Source: Alentia gelatinosa (taxonomy: Eukaryota > Annelida > Polychaeta > Phyllodocida > Polynoidae). From it: a stretch of DNA of 64,000 bases. The stretch is from NCBI GenBank assembly GCA_950022655.1, contig OX465582.1, forward strand, positions 88,289,801 to 88,353,800, in the 5' to 3' direction. The position numbers and the translations under genes were made by a program. Below, piece after piece: positions 29,403 to 43,128 of the stretch. Under the pieces are notes generated by a model. That model was not told the DNA's origin, searched no databases, and saw only the letters and a list, made by a program, of their open reading frames with translations. Each line of letters opens with the position of its first letter. The stretch's first letter is position 1.

Positions 29403-30440
29403 ATTGTGGAGTTCATGGATTATTGATATAAGATTCGAATCGGTGCTTCCTGTTTTCTCATAGCAGAGATAGTGCTAGGAAAGAAATTAGTATCCATTTC
29501 ACCTTTTTGGAGAACCGTAGTGAACCGTAGTGCCATAACATTAACATTATTTAATCGAAATCATCTAGAAATCACACTTTTATCAAAGGGTTTCACATAT
29601 TTGAAGAACCAATTTTGCTGTCATGTAGCCTTATGTACACATGTGTTTGAAATATCTCAAATAAGTCTTCCAAAATGACACTCTGTAACTTCCAGCATCA
29701 TGAGATGAGAACTAATAACAGAAATGAGTGTGTATTACCTACCATATAGATATGTGCATCGCTATTTACAAGTAGAACACAAAATACTCCTCAAAGCATT
29801 CAGAATTTCACATATTTGAAGAACCAATTTTTCTGTCATGTTCCCTTATATACACATTTAGTTAAAATATCTCAAAACAGTCTTCCAAGATATCACTGTG
29901 TAACTTCCAGCATCATGCTTCCACGGATGCATTATTTAAGGTTGCAATCGTATGGAATGTGCCTGAAGTATATATATATTGCCTATCCCACTTTCTAGTT
30001 TGTACGATATAAAGACAAAGGTGGGTAGGTATCGCAGTGCCTTCTGTGTCTATACTCAGAACTAAATTTGATACTGGTGCTGCCATCTGGTTTTATGAAA
30101 ATATTACAGTTTCCCATAGACACCGATAGTTAAGCATTTACCTTCTTCAGATGGCCTTACCATAGAAGTTAGCACTGTGACATGCCTTATATCTTTGCAT
30201 TTTCTATTTCCTGATATATGAACTTTCAATGAAACTTATATCATGCTGAGTTATTTGCAAATATCAATAGAATTTAGAAATCACCCAACTACCAGCATTT
30301 GTCTCTTTATAGTGACGTCGAGGTAACCCTTTTGGGTTATTCCGTTTCCGCGGTTAAATGTTTCTTTACAGGGTATTCCCATGTTCGCTGAGCGAATCTT
30401 CGAAACAATAAAGAGTTGGTGTGCCATAAGCTTTGCATTG
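29403..30440 (+). other. region after the FBXO41 stop, with a direct duplication
   Basis: 29589-29705 and 29808-29926 are diverged direct copies (ATTTGAAGAACCAATTTT, GTAACTTCCAGCATCATG). This may be 3' UTR. The AATAAA at 30407 is the nearest canonical polyadenylation word I noticed, with weak support. Confidence 0.4.
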
Positions 30441-30449
30441 ATGTCTTTT

Positions 30450-30955
30450 CTTGATGGCGCCACCTGGTGATTTTAAGATACCAGAAATTATCAATTCAAA
30501 CTGGTTCCTTTGACTTATTCTAATATCAAATGAGTGAAATATGAAATATAGAGGTTGGCCTAACCCAATAAGTAAATTAAGTCAATTTGCACATGAATGA
30601 ATTATATTGGGAATTTATTGAAAAATGTAGTTTTCTTCAATTCCATCAAAATTAAATGAGAACGGGGACCTATAGTTTTTAAAATCCAAATGTGTAGTAC
30701 TCCACATTTGCTAAATTGAAAAATTTGACCTGGGTTTCACTATGTGGAAAACAACTTTGAAGAATTTCCATATATATATTCTTTTATAATATTATCATCC
30801 TTTTGATATCAGAATCTAGCATGGTGACCTCGGATTCTTTAAAAGTTAGATATGTGCTCTACTGCTCTTTGACATCATCATATATATCCAACTTTCAGGA
30901 AAGTGACATGGGTTTTAATTTCCGGGGCAAATTGTCCGATATGCCTTTAAAGCTC
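30450..30955. mobile_element. TTAA-type miniature element, diverged
   Basis: Contains GGCGCCACCTGGTGATTTTA, AATCCAAATGTGTAGTACT and ends AAATTGTCCGATATGCCTTTAA. The left terminus is altered. Confidence 0.7.
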
Positions 30956-31089
30956 ACGGGTGTGATGTTTCTTCACCTTGATAAATCAGCTTTGATAAAA
31001 AATGTTCACGATAACAGTACATCTCGAGTATTACCCGGGGCGATAAAACCGGTCCCTTCCTGCATAGGCAAAACGGTGTGATGTTATGT

Positions 31090-32815
31090 TAAAGGCATAT
31101 CCTACAATCCACAATGGCGCCACCTAGTGATTTTTGGATATTGACAATTTTCAGTGCAAACTGTTTCATTATGATTTATTTATGACAAATGAACAAAATA
31201 TAACATTTTATTTATTTTTACCTAACCCAATCGGTAAAATAAGCTCATTTTCATGTGCTTGATATATATAGCAAATGTACTGGCAAATATGATTTTCTGC
31301 AAGTCTCTCAAAAAACAGCATGGTGACCTATAGTTTTCAAAGCATAAATATGTAGTGTTTTACATTTACATTTGTGTACTATATTCTGTGAAAGTTTTGA
31401 GAAAATTACACTGGGTTTTCTATGTGAAATAAAACTTTTCAGAATTTCTATTTATATTACTATAATATTATCATTATATCAATCTTTAGATCAAAAACGA
31501 GCCCGGTGACACCCTGTATTTAAGTTAGACATGTGTTCTGTAACACTTAGAAACAAGAGCTAAGTGTGCATTTTCAAATAGAATCATTGGCCTTTAAAAG
31601 GCCAAATAAGCAGGTGGACGCATTTAAAACTCACTACAAGTAGCTTAACACATGTTTAAAATTGTTGACTGAAAATATTTTGATATCTTAATTCTAATGA
31701 AGGGAGGGAGGGAGGGAATCCATGAATAGGGAAGGACCTGCATTGATTGGCTATTTAAAGGCCTATTCCTCTGTGAACACAGTAGTTCATGGGTCAGTGC
31801 ACACATATATTTAGCTACCTGTAGGGATTCAATTGGCAATTTGCCTCATGGATGAGTGCACACAGACCTGTCTGCATGCTGCCTGCCCATGTGGTCCAAC
31901 AAAAACTTTCTTCCTATATCCAACAATAAAGTAGGTCAAGCCAATATTTGGTGGTAAATGACATTACAAATGATTTTACAAAACAATATCATTTGACTGG
32001 GTCTTGACTGATTCCTAAAACAAAGTTATGAACCATTTTGACTTCTGTTTGTGTGTAAATATGATGAATAAAATATCTTCTCATACACCGGCCTCTCCCC
32101 CCCCCCCCCTCCTATTATGAGATTTGGCAAAAATACATGAATAGCACAACAAATATACATTTCACCTTAATAATGACACTTTCTTGGGTGTAAGCAACTG
32201 TCAGTGCCACATATGGTGATGGTAAATTTTACACTAATGCTGAATGTAAATCAATATTGAGTAAACATGTGTTTGAGTATGCCCATTTCACTGAACCCCC
32301 CCCCCCCCCACTTTTAACAAACACTTGAATATCTCATTTAATATAGAATTCACCTAGAAAATTCCACTTCCTAGCACCTACTGTTTTTTATTGTCTTTCA
32401 AATGAGGCATATTATATTATGATTCAACCACTTTAAGGGGTAGAAATATGTGCAGAAAGGAGTTCTTAAAAATGGACTTGTGATTACAGAAGTCCCCCCC
32501 CCCCCCAACTGAATTCACTATCTTTTTAAAATCCATACCAAAATGCTAAATATCAAAACTATAAGGCATTGTACCACCATAAAACCTTCTGTCCAAAACA
32601 GAAATTATATTCCTATTTGTACTTAGTTAGCTATAAAAGGCAAAAATGTGGCCAGGTCACTTAGTGACTCTACAAGCAGTTGTACTACAGTAGGCTATAG
32701 CCATAACCTAAAGACCAACAGTCCACCTGCTAATAATCATATTCAATTTTCAGGTAAATGACATGGGTCTTAATTGACTAGTCATATTGTCCCGTATGCC
32801 TTTAAACTGGTTCCA
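31090..32815. mobile_element. TTAA-type element interrupted by copy B of the 1.15-kb element
   Basis: Starts TTAAAGGCATATCCTACAAT at 31090 and resumes after 32738, ending CCCGTATGCCTTTAAA near 32807. Inside is 31585-32738, the intact reverse copy of 21107-22740 without the pogo-like insertion. Confidence 0.7.
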
Positions 32816-33964
32816 GGTTTCTAGTTTGACCTAATTGGTAAATTAGGCTCATTTTCATTTCCTTGGTTCATATTAGATATGTGATGAAAAATAAGTCTTT
32901 TTCAATTCTTTCAAAAACAAGGATGGTGACCAATACTTTTTAAAGCCTAAGCGTGTAGTACTATACAGTAAAACCCCGTTTCTGGAACACCCCGCTTTAA
33001 CACTATCCAGCCAAGCAGGTTGGTGGGTACCAGTAGTTACAGGGGCTAGGATGCCTCTGGGCTGTATGTCTCTGGGGGCGAGAATGCCTTGAGGCATTCA
33101 GGAAAGTTTCCCTTGTGATGTGACCTAGAGAACTTCTTTATTGCCATATTTCAATTTCTTTTTGAAACAGTATACAAAATGTATTGATTTCCACACATAA
33201 ATCTTTCCATATTTTACATAAACTCTTTAAATTTTTCTTGTATTTATTGGAAAATGCCTGAATATATTATGAATGCCTGTGGACATTTTAACTCCCCGTG
33301 TACATAATGCCTGTAGGCATTTTCGCCCTAAATGGGTTAATAAAACAGATATTTGTAGTGTTACCAGATCAGTCACCTATTTAGAAACCCAGTATTTGGA
33401 TACCCCCCGAGAGGCAGTTTTCTATGTCAGATCCTAGAAATGTCAACACTGAACCTGTGAATAGTAAATTATATGTCCATTGATATCAAGGCCCTGTCGA
33501 TTGGTAGCGGTTGTAGCGATTAGAAAGGTTTACCTTTATGGCCGCCTTTATACACAAACTTTATAGTTTTATTTGAGTTTACGATTTTACACTTGATATG
33601 GGCCTAGCCGTCCATAAAGAATGAACTGAATTCAGAATTTATTATATGGCAAGTATATCTTTTTACAGGGAGTGCCTATACTCACAATTTGAGACATTGG
33701 GGATTCTATAAAAAAGATTTTTTGATGTAGTATGGGAATTTAGAAGAGGAGAAGTGTTGTTCAGGGATGGCTTTTCTTTTTCTATTCAGGAAACGAAATT
33801 TAATGACATGAGTGGGGTTTGGGTCCAAGAAATTATAGACTGTAGAATCGTCCCAAGGCAATATATAACACTATATAAGGAGGTCAAGGTAAAGGTCGTG
33901 GTTTGCTCTGAATGCAGTCATTGGCTACTGGGTCAATCCATGCCTTCTATGTTCCTTATATGGC

Positions 33965-34375
33965 AGTGAAGGCAGAGGGACAACTCCATGCAGGAATTAG
34001 TAGAAACTGAGTTAGACTTGTCAGTAGTTATGCCACGACGGGAAGGTTGTGCATTACTACACGAAGCGTTAGCTGAGTGTAGTGAGGAACAGACCTCACC
34101 AGAGTGGCATAGACACTGACAAGTCTAACTCGAGTTCGGTTTCGTATTTATCCTACCCTGTCTCTACCCTTTTGGAATACTAAAATATAAATATCGATAG
34201 AACGACCAACCAAAGTGTAACCGGAACTTTTGAGTCCAACCGGAACTTCTTTCGGAGCAGCTCACAATCTGGTCGCTGATTGGTCGATTTTTTTTAAATC
34301 ACACTTTATGTCATGGCATGCTGCATAAAATTTGCTATACCTTTGGACCGTTTTTATTAGGGGTAGGATAATACA
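33965..34375. mobile_element. TTATCCTACCC-family composite foldback element
   Basis: Hairpin 34000-34145 (arms GAGTTAGACTTGTCAG and CTGACAAGTCTAACTC around a TACACGAAGCGTTAGC region) abuts a body from TTTATCCTACCCTG to TTAGGGGTAGGATAATA. Confidence 0.8.
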
Positions 34376-34868
34376 ATATTCGCACCATAGTGGCAATCTT
34401 CCATAATGAAGTCACATACAACAATTAACAGTTTACATCAGGACAGAAATTACAATGGATACCACAACACATTCAACATTTTATAAAAGACCAGAAAAAA
34501 AACCCAGATCTTTTGATCTTCTTCAATTATAAAGGATATTTTGATAATTTTAGGTGAAATCTTGCTCAAAATATTCAGCATAATCTCATTCATTTTCATT
34601 ATGAAGTTATGCGGTAGGGCAGGGCATGTAGAGTAGTGCATGTAAATCTCCTGCCTGGAGCACTGTGGAAATAGGCACTATCATGGGCCTATAGAACCTC
34701 CAATGTAAAGATAAACTTTCTATACAAAAAATTAAAAAATCTCCCGCTGGCCTACAGAAGAGGCCTCAGTGTGTCCAATGTCGCTTTACTTTGCATTCCA
34801 TTGATACATGTCGATAAAAAAATGGAAGAACGGCAGAATGTGGGAACAAAGGAGTCAATTTTTAAATA

Positions 34869-35328
34869 TACTGGAGAACTCGACCCGTTTTAAATATTCC
34901 CAACTCAAGTATCTTTTAACACAGCTGTGGATAAATACTATACTTAGTGTTAAGTATGTTATCTTGGCTTCAAATGTGGTCTTTTATGGGGAAGAAAACA
35001 AGCAGAAAACCCTTCCCTTAAGCCTATTCTAACCTTAACCATAATCCTATTCATAACCCTACTCTATCCCTAACCCTGACCCTAATCCTAACCCTAACTC
35101 TAACCCTAACCCTATCCCCAACCCTAACCCTATCCCTAAATATATATATAACTGGATTTATTTTCCAAAGCTGCTGATTCATTCATCCAAAAGCTAACTA
35201 GTCAGACCTTTCCTTCTATATGAAACTGTTTTATCCATAAGTATCTAAAACGGGTCGAGTTCTCCAAAAATGGTCAAGTTCTCCTGACAACTACGGGTCA
35301 AGTTCGTTTCGGGTCGAGTTCTCCAGTA
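34869..35328. mobile_element. inverted-repeat element with telomere-like interior
   Basis: Termini TACTGGAGAACTCGACCCG and CGGGTCGAGTTCTCCAGTA. The interior (35028-35145) consists of CCCTAA and CCCTAT-type repeats. A reversed, partial copy is at 44316-44650. Confidence 0.85.
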
Positions 35329-35580
35329 ACCGTTTTCAATATGTACAAGTGGGGTGTGTGGGGATACTGAGCAACCAAAGTGCAACAAGAAGCAGGGAGG
35401 GTGGAATAAAAATGTAGAGGGTAGGGCAGGATTATTTAGAAAAAAGAGAAAGTAGTCACACATCAATGTCCAGGGACCGTTTTTTTAGACGCGATAATCG
35501 TTAATAGCGACCGTTTTGTATTGATCATACATTTGGCGATAATTTTCGAACCATTGGGGCTAATGGTCGTTGTGTTTACA

Positions 35581-36087
35581 TTAAAGGCATATCCTACAAT
35601 TCACGGTGGCGCCACCTGGTGATTTTTTAATATTGTCAGTTACCAGGCAAAACTGATTCCTTGGGATTCATTCTACCTCCAAATGCGTACATATAACGTT
35701 TTGTCCAGTTTATCCAATCCTAATAGGTAAATTATGCCAATTTACAATTGATTGTATTATATAGGAAATGTACTGAAAATATGGTTTTCTTCAATTCTCT
35801 CAAAAATGAGGACGGTGACCTATAGTTTTTAAAACCTAAATAAGTAGCACTATGTATGTACTATATTCCGTGAATGTTTGAGGAGAATGACATGGGTTTT
35901 ACTATGTGAAAAAAAAGCTTTTTAGAATTTCTATATATTCTTATGTAAAATGATCATAATATTGATCTATAAATCAAAAACTAGCATGGTGACCCCCGAT
36001 TATTAAGCTAGATATGTATTCCTCATCATTTTCAGGAAATTGACATGGGTTTAAAGTTTCAAGCAAAATTGTCCGATATGCCTTTAA
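35581..36087. mobile_element. TTAA-flanked miniature element, best copy
   Basis: 507 bp from TTAAAGGCATATCCTACAAT to TTGTCCGATATGCCTTTAA. Reference copy for the family at 4434, 7095, 30450, 31090 and 63040. No transposase. Confidence 0.85.
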
Positions 36088-36572
36088 ACACTCAAGACAT
36101 CTTTGACAATCGCTATATACGATTATAACGTCTAAAAAACGGTCCCAGGGCGTTGCTTGATGTAATAACTAGGTCACAGTAGATGCTGAAATTGATACAA
36201 TATGACGTGGTACTGAATGGAACTAATACTATTCCTCACAGGAAGAAAAACAATATCTATACTTTAGAGAAGTAATAGTGGGAAGAATATACGCAGAAGC
36301 GATATTATCTAAGTTTAACTTAAGACTTCGAGAATATCAATTGCTCTGGATCTCGGGACGTTAAGGCCAACACTTTCACGAAAGTGTTAACATAAATAAT
36401 GTATTGTATATATTAAACATATTGACTTGATTCGATAGGAATATTGCATTTTTCTAAAAGAATCTTAATTTATGTTCTGCCCTTAAAGAAAAGAGGCAAG
36501 AGTGTACACAATTATAATTTTTGCGAGATGGCAATGACTTGAAATCATCTGTATTCGGATATGTTGTTATAG

Positions 36573-36836
36573 GGTGCATAGCTATTGTGTTATGGACGTG
36601 GCCATCTTGCCCCTGCACACCAAACAAAACACCAAGTGGCGGGTCCAGTTATCAATGAATTTTATCAAAAACTTGTTTCTTGGTTTGCCACAAAAGGGTT
36701 TCACACTAAGTCTCGTGATTATCTGTAGATTATGACAGCAAAAAATAGTGGTTGTGTGTCCCCCCATTTCAGTGGCTCTATCTTACAATTTCCTGGTGGA
36801 TGATTGCGGAACTAGCAATAGCTCTGTGCCCTATAG
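36573..36836 (-). mobile_element. AGGGCACA-terminus miniature element
   Basis: Termini TGCATAGCTATTGTG and CAATAGCTCTGTGCCCTAT are imperfect inverted repeats. The interior has CACCAAGTGGCGGG and AATGAATTTTATCAAAA. Related copies: 37500-37800 (with AT and C-run expansion), 51114-51364, 58070-58320 and 61170-61424. Confidence 0.75.
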
Positions 36837-37632
36837 GCCAGATGCAGGTTTTGAATGAACTGCGGATATGCATGGGAATTGCACGGTAAGTGCTGAAGTG
36901 AAACAGCTAGAAATGTTATAGGCCCTATTGAGGTATCCCATAATTCAGCCTGTTTACAAGTTCCAGTGTTCGCTGGTTGCCGATGTTGTATGGTGATAGA
37001 CCCTTGAACCGTAACCCACAATTATTGCAGTTTAACAGTTTTTTTTATAAATCTTCAAATTGGAAATTCGATGTCAGAAATGGAAATTTCAGCTATTTCT
37101 ACCTGTGAATCCGAAATTATATTCAGGTTCTCCAAATATAAATGGGAAAACTATGGTTCATGTGGTCAAAGTGTGCGCAGCCAGTCATGAGCTGAACTTG
37201 TGTTTACCCTGGGCGATAATAGGGAGTTTAGTAACCTCTGGAGGGCAGTCTTTTGTGCTGATCTACACCATAGGGGTTGGTCAGGTTAAAACCCCAAAGC
37301 ATCTGCGGTGAGCGCCTCAAACCAGATACTTTTGTTCTATGAATACTCCCCTTAAGTGTCCCCTTAAGTGGAGTCTCCACTTAAGCGAGGTGTCCCAGAA
37401 GCGGGGTATTACTATACTTAATATGAAATATTCATAGCTAACAAATTGATAAAGAAACCAAGATTTATGTTCATTGTAATTTGAAAAAAATTATACACAG
37501 GAAAGGAAATAAGAATATGAAAACTTGGCGCCACTGTAGTCGGGGGGCAACCATTGTTATCAGTTGTTATAATCTATAGATGATATTGAGACCAGGCTAA
37601 AATTCCTCCATGGCAAGCCCCCCCCCCCCCCC

Positions 37633-37747
<115 letters not shown>

Positions 37748-38329
37748 AATAAAATCCATTGATAATTGGTCTCGCCACCCGGTGAGCCAGAGATTGTCCG
37801 GTAAGTGTATCAGCGAGAAATGCTACGGTGTGGCTTGACGGAGACGGGTCTGTGTCGGGGTCGAGGGGTGTGTTGGACCTGGGTGTCACCAGGGGGCGGC
37901 ACTATGCTAAAGTCGTCTGCGGCGTCTGAGACGCAGGTCGAGGGTCGGTGTCGCGTTCTAAAGTCACACCATGACAGAGCCATTGACATAATACAAGGAG
38001 TACAGTTACAGCAACGAGTATAGAGAAACTCATGGGTTACAGGGAATTTCTCGTATTTTCCAAAGGAAAAAATATGGTACTCATATTAGGTGGTTTACAG
38101 CAGCAGAACAGGATATATGACAGATAGGTAACACTAATAAAACGAATACCAGTGAATTCGATGTCGCGACAGTTTCGGTCCGCGAAATGGGTGAATTCGA
38201 TACTGGCAGGGGTCCTGGCCGGCCGCCCATGGTCCCGAGTAGCCACACAGCCGGCCAACCCTGAATTATACCTTTGTTCAAAATTCATATCTTTCACCTC
38301 TTTCTCCGCTTTACTGTTAGCAGAGCCTT

Positions 38330-38980
38330 ACTGCTAACCCTAACCCTAACACTAGCCTTAACCTATTCCTATCCCTATCCCTAACACTAACCTATCCCTA
38401 TTCCTAACCCTAACCATAACCTATTCCTATCCCTATCCCTAACCTTAACCTTAACCTATCCCTATCCCTATCCCTAACCCTAACCTTAACCTAACCTTAA
38501 TCTATCCCTACCCTATCCCTAACACTAACCTATCCCTATCCCTAACCCTAACCATAACCTATTCCTATCCCTATCCCTAACCTTAACCTTAACCTATCCC
38601 TATCCCTATCCCTATCCCTAATCCTAACCATAACCACACCTTAATCTATCCCTACCCTATCCCTAACACTAACCTTAACCTATCCCTATCCCTAACCCCA
38701 ACCTTAACCTATCCCTACCCCCAACCCTATCCTAACCTTAACCTAACTTTAACCTTAACCTTAACCTATCCCTATCCCTAACACTAACACTAACCTATCC
38801 CTATCCCCAACCCTAACCTTAATGTATCCCTATCCCTAACCTTAACCTAAGTCCTTAACATATCCCTACTCCTAACTCTAACCCTCACCTATCCATATCT
38901 CTATCCCCAACCCTAACCTTAACCTATCCCTATCCTTAAACCGAACCCTAACTCTAACCTTAACCTAGACTGGCCTCAGT
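38330..38980. repeat. telomere-like CCCTAA/CCCTAT array
   Basis: About 650 bp of degenerate CCCTAA, CCTTAA and CCCTAT hexamers, C-rich on the + strand. Followed at 38995-39030 by a CCG trinucleotide run. It is interstitial: unique and repeat DNA continues on both sides. Confidence 0.95.
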
Positions 38981-39159
38981 CCCTGTATCCTACCGCCACC
39001 GCCACCCCACCGCCGCCGCCGCCGCCGCCGCCCCTACCCCACACACCGCTTGATTCATGGGCCAGTCAGAAAAGGATACACTTTATAATGAACTTTATTC
39101 GGATTGCTTTTAATCATTTAATGAATGTTCATAATCAAAGACTTGAGCAAGTCTAACCT

Positions 39160-39345
39160 TAACCCTACCCTAACCCGACCTGACCGCCAAACGGGCGGGC
39201 GGGATCGGGACACAGCGGTATCGAATTCACCGGTACCGAACTTCGCAACGACAGCAAAATCACCGGTACCGAACTCGCAGCGGTAGCAAATTCACCGGTA
39301 CCGCATTTGCACGGTAGGGAATTCACCATGTACCCTAAACACACG
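39160..39345. repeat. short tandem repeat with ATTCACCGGTACCG
   Basis: Four or so units of about 40 bp containing GAATTCACCGGTACCGAAC. Related words (GTGAATTCGATAC) occur at 38150-38215, on the other side of the telomere-like array. Confidence 0.7.
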
Positions 39346-39544
39346 GAGAGCAATGTAAAGTCGATGTCTTATACCTATAAGACACCGACACGATGACTCT
39401 TCCCGACGACATCTCCTGGTTAATTTACGAGGTTATAAAGGGAGGAAGTGTGATCGGGAATATCGTAAAACCGGATAAATTTTAATCTGGGCTCCCGTAT
39501 GCGACGACTGGAGTTTGGCGTAGTGATATCCGGAGCCAAAACGA

Positions 39545-39805
39545 ATAAGGTTTTGATTTTATCCTACCCCCTGTGAACGATATTTTTATGTGAGGATAAT
39601 AACAAAAAACAGGATAAAAACTTTCTGAAGTCCTCCATATAGCTCTCCTTGCTGCTCTGAAGGCGCTTGGAACTACTTTCAGCTGCTGATCTCTGATTGG
39701 TCCATTGTTTGTACGCTCCTAGGAGCGATTTTTTATCCGTATGCGACATACGGGCACATACGGAAAGTCAATGCTAAGCCTATAGGATTTTATATTAGGG
39801 GTAGG
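39545..39805. mobile_element. TTATCCTACCCC-family body
   Basis: From TTTTATCCTACCCCCTGTG to TTAGGGGTAGGATAATAG with a CGTATGCGACATACGG pair inside. Confidence 0.65.
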
Positions 39806-40039
39806 ATAATAGTGGGTATATCGATGTCTTATAGGTATAAGATATCGAAATTTTATTCCCGACTCTCATGTAGCCGATGGTCGGGATGAATCGGTAACAA
39901 ATGTCGATGTCTTATAGGCTTAACATGCGTTGGTTCACTATTAGACCACAGGACTGAGGACCACTGCACCACCAGAACAAGCGGTAATGGTGCACCGAGA
40001 GCGTGGGTGATCTTTTTTTTCAAATTTCTTTGTTGAGTC

Positions 40040-41330
40040 AAATTTTAGTTACATCCTCTTTGATAAATGTTTTCCTGTTTATAACTCAACAAAATGGCCT
40101 GGCCCTCAACCCTATCATTGGATTGGTTTTCATGGTCCTGCATCCGGTAAATCTTGTATAACCTATCGTAGTTGTATATGTTTATTCACAGTGATTTCAT
40201 ATTAGCTACATACGTATATATAGATAGAGCTCTATAGATGGAGCAATTCCAGTACAAATAAAAATTCAGAATCTAGTTGATAAAATCTTGAACAAATTAC
40301 AGATTCTGTCCAGACTCAAGCATTAATGTTTTCGTCAGGGCTTTAGCAGTACATATGTGTCAGGAGTGTTTCCACAATCGGTTTTTATTAGGCATAGGAC
40401 GCATTGTCATAGTCACAGGAAAAACGAGAGATTGGGTTTTTTTGGGGTTTTTTTTTTGCAATTTGTATTAGGAATATTTGTGTTTCACAATCACCAAATT
40501 TGGCTATAGATCCGTTCTTCCATTCGGACCCTTGCCCGTACTCCTCATTCTAATGGCGGGTGTTAAACCGAATGGGCAATGGTACCATTTTTGTGTCAGT
40601 CTTTGGTATGACCCGACCAGGGTTTGAACCCACAACCTCCAATGCACAGGCGAACAGCCCTACCACTTAGCCGCCGAGCTTGGTACTTAGCCACCAGGCT
40701 TGATTTAAATCCAGAACCAAGCTTGATTTAAATCCAGCATCCTATACTCCTACCTCCTATTAACTCACACGCAAGACAGAAATAATTACACAGACAAGCA
40801 AGTGTAACACTCAAAGCAAAACGATACAAACATTGCTGATAAATTTCATTAACAGGTTTGATACAACTATCAACCTACATATAATCGAGATGCTTTATTA
40901 AAGCAAACACACAAGATACATTACAATGTGACTAAAGCCTATGAACGTGCTATCGTACGGTGACGGGAAATGTGCAGGATTCACAGGCATCTGCCGAGCC
41001 CCCTAGCGGATACCTGGGGAACCATTTCCCTTGACACAGGCCAAATCTCAGAGGTGTGTATCAGGGTAGTGAGATCAGAAAACCACAGCATTAAATTCTG
41101 TTTTCGACATGGCTATACATAAATCACGAGATGAGAAGAACAGATGAGTTTAGAACTACAAAAAGAACAGCAGCTTCAAGTTAGTCTCTCTACGAGGTTC
41201 TCACTGTCATGGGTCTTCAGTCTCCAAGCCTACGCCTGGTTCACTCTGTCCCTATGTGCAGGAGAAACTCCAAGCGGATCCTACCAGAATCATAGTTTTT
41301 TTAGATATGGTAGGTAATAAGACAGATTGG
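40040..41330. other. gene-less stretch
   Basis: No exon-like frame or clear repeat border seen, apart from a directly duplicated TTGATTTAAATCCAG near 40702-40740. The text 40540-40690 (GGGTTTGAACCCACAACCTC, GCCGCCGAGCTTGG) resembles a reversed, decayed tRNA-related sequence. Confidence 0.3.
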
Positions 41331-41729
41331 AAAGACCTATTATCTTAGCCTGGTATAAACATCCATAGGCTTAACATTAGGAGCTCGTTCTCAACAGGCA
41401 TGCGAGTACGGTAGCTCATACTCAACGGATGATAAACAGATAAATGTTTCCAAGATAAGATAAAATCAGAAACATATTTGTGTTTGGTCTGGGTCCCCCG
41501 TTCCCCATCTCGTTTGGAGCGTTTCAGAATATATACACACTCGGCTATCACCTCGTTTATATTACTGCGCACTCTAAATTCGATGGCGAACGAGAACACA
41601 GACCAAACAAAAGATAACTAACGTTGTAAAAGGAGTACAGAACAAGTCTAGTCTCGTAAATGCAGTAGGTCATAGTCTGCAGACAACTACGGACCATGAA
41701 GTTCAAAGTCCAGGCTTATTTGAGAACAA

Positions 41730-41935
41730 GTCGTGATATACAAAATCCTGTCCGAGCAAGTCCGATATTGCGTAGAGTCAACTTTGAGGACAGGCGGCAC
41801 TTTAAAACGCTCGAAGTATTACTACGCGCTCGTGTATAACTACGCATCAACCACTCGTGGTTTACTACTGCCTGTCCACAAACCGTCAATTATTTTCTAT
41901 TTCTTTATAGCTATATATCCCAATGTATACTAATG
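41730..41935. repeat. hairpin of the TGTGGACAGGCGG group
   Basis: Arms with ACGCGCTCGTGTATAACTAC and its partner around a GAGTCAACTTTGAGG region, then GCCTGTCCACAAACC. Same hairpin type at 56600-56810, 57064-57125 and 63780-63900. Confidence 0.6.
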
Positions 41936-42764
41936 GAGACATTAGCTTTCATTTGTTAATAGATAATTTATATATATATGCATCGCAACATTGCCTGACT
42001 ACATATGACACCATATATAGTTTCTCACTCGACTATGCATCTATTCTTTTCACGGGGGGTGATTTGTATAACAACGAAGAGACCACACTCACCAGCATCC
42101 TGTGTCTCAATGCCAAGACGTGTAACAACATATGCTGGCCTGCCATGGACTATTGTTTTACTCCCCTATTATCGTTAACCCCCGAACGGCGGCCGTCCCG
42201 AACCTGACCGTGCCTCTGCCCACCTCACAGTGGACGACTAATTATATTATGATCTCTTTAAAATGGCCATAGTCTATTATTTCCTTCTGTTTGGCATCCT
42301 GTGTGTAGGAGTGCTGGTGTTGGGCAGCAGTCCGAAGTGCAAGGGTTGGGGGTGTGCTTCCTTCGTGCATTATTGGATAATTAAGCAACCATTGTTTCGG
42401 AATGATCAAAAAGTGATATTTAAGACAATGGGAACTGCTTCTGGTAGGAGAATCTTGCTCAATTTCATATTGGGAGATTTGCTTACCTCATTTTAGACAC
42501 TGATATTGTAGTTCAAATCATTGCTGAATATATATGTCCACCATCCAGTTATTATGAAAATTGCATGGTTATCGCGGGTAAACTTAAGGCCACTTAAAAA
42601 AGACTTGTTTCTCATCACCGCGCGCATCAGCAAAAGCGTTTTTAATAAGATCTTTTTTTTAAAAGGACCACTAAGAAGCGGAAACGTTGTAATGGATTGT
42701 TCAATAAAGCCTACATCAAACTGAATTGGGCAGCAGTCGAGTTGTACTTGTTTTTTTTAATTCA

Positions 42765-43128
42765 GTAAAAACCCACTTCGGGGACACCCCGCTTAAGGGA
42801 ACAATTTGCTCGTTAAAAACACTCCAGATTGTCTTGATCCTATGTGTTTATGAGGTGGGTAGACTCATGTTTAGACAATTAGACACCAGGCAACGTCCTG
42901 CGTAGGCTCCTCTAGGCGTCAGGTAGGCGTCTGTGTGGTGTCTGTGTGATTATAACAGTGTCTCTATGCCATAGTATCACCTGTAAAAAGGTATTATATA
43001 CCACAGAGCCCAACCATCGGCGGACTGAAAACCCCGCTTAAGGGGGACACCCTGCTTAAGGGGCCACCCTGCTTAAGGGGGACAGTTTGCTCGGAATAGA
43101 GGCTGTTCCCTTAAGCAGGGTTTTACTG
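42765..43128. mobile_element. pogo-like miniature element, third copy
   Basis: Begins CAGTAAAAACCCACTTCGG, ends CCTTAAGCAGGGTTTTACTG and carries repeated GGGGACACCCCGCTTAAGG blocks. Flank TA on the right only. Confidence 0.75.

Noticed and set aside
33754..33969. 71-codon frame with CSEC motif
   Set aside because: No splice sites, no family, and it runs into a foldback element; probably chance.
38330..38980. True chromosome end
   Set aside because: The repeats are degenerate and sequence continues on both sides, so they are interstitial.
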